Below, in pieces: positions 63,976 through 64,000 of a DNA stretch of 64,000 nt. The position numbers were made by a program, and so were the translations under genes. The DNA lies in the NCBI GenBank assembly GCA_000161775.1, contig GG704595.1:130698-194697 (forward strand). The letters are read 5' to 3'. Each line of letters starts with the position of its first letter. The first letter of the stretch is position 1. Below the pieces are notes generated by a model. The model made no database searches. It worked only from the letters and a program-made list of their open reading frames with translations, and had not been told where the DNA came from. The DNA is from Ruegeria lacuscaerulensis ITI-1157 (GTDB lineage Bacteria > Pseudomonadota > Alphaproteobacteria > Rhodobacterales > Rhodobacteraceae).

Positions 63976-64000
63976 CGGGTTGGCGGCAAGCACAGGAAAG

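Noticed and set aside
1..64000. CRISPR arrays, tRNA/rRNA genes, insertion sequences, riboswitches
   Set aside because: Intergenic regions are short; no regularly spaced repeats, tRNA-like cloverleaf ends, transposase motifs or known riboswitch cores were recognised by eye. Small RNAs cannot be excluded without covariance searches.

Overview
The window looks like a chromosomal segment of a marine-type Rhodobacteraceae (roseobacter-group alphaproteobacterium). This is inferred from the high G+C coding style, the Hint-domain and DUF2793 proteins, the rhizobial/roseobacter-type agl cluster, and a NirS/cNor denitrification block with an internal hemA. No rRNA, tRNA, CRISPR array or insertion sequence was seen. 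Genes are densely packed in operons, often with 1-4 bp overlaps.

Layout. (1) 29-3699: permeases and fused double ATPase of an oligopeptide-type ABC importer, closed by a hairpin; its binding protein would lie left of the window. (2) 3967-11302: sugar-nucleotide genes for surface polysaccharide (galU, manC, fcl, gmd, ugd), with a DUF2793 phage/surface-type protein between manC and fcl. (3) 11326-18536: an HTH protein, a GntR/FCD regulator and a hydroxyproline catabolic set: reductase, two proline-racemase-superfamily enzymes, FAD amino-acid dehydrogenase and DapA-type deaminase. The set is bracketed by two copies of a matching GntR-type palindrome. (4) 18614-31852: an IclR-controlled galactoside regulon. 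An ABC importer (its ATPase lies with iclR on the other strand), a GH4 alpha-galactosidase and a GH42 beta-galactosidase feed a De Ley-Doudoroff route: sugar dehydrogenase, lactonase, IlvD/Edd dehydratase, DgoK and DgoA. (5) 31887-36437: a PotABCD-type polyamine importer whose PotC has an unusual C-terminal extension. (6) 36778-48271: an alpha-glucoside regulon (aglEFGAK) divergent from aglR, a beta-glucosidase/glucokinase fusion, a fructokinase and a lyxose/mannose-isomerase-like protein, with two LacI-type operators in the divergent gap. (7) 48278-52006: a GMC oxidoreductase, an aldose epimerase and about 1 kb of decayed DNA holding an aldehyde dehydrogenase tail. (8) 52006-63975: a denitrification block: Dnr-type regulator, hemA, norCBQDEF, a Hint-domain protein, nnrS and nirS.

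Regulatory logic visible in the sequence. Four FNR/Dnr-type boxes (TTGAC-N4-GTCAA and variants) sit at nearly the same distance, about 70 bp from box centre to start codon, before hemA, norC, nnrS and nirS. The GntR, IclR and LacI regulators each have a good palindrome next to their target genes. In all three ABC importers whose binding-protein gene is inside the window, the binding-protein gene is separated from the next transporter gene by a strong RNA hairpin, which suggests differential expression within the operons.

The most notable oddities are the GH1-glucokinase fusion, the PotC tail, a proline-racemase homologue with Ser/Thr at the two catalytic Cys positions, and a sugar dehydrogenase whose catalytic SDR lysine is replaced by asparagine. 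No wholly new system was identified; these are the best candidates for new biochemistry. All functional names come from motif and family recognition by eye, without database searches.
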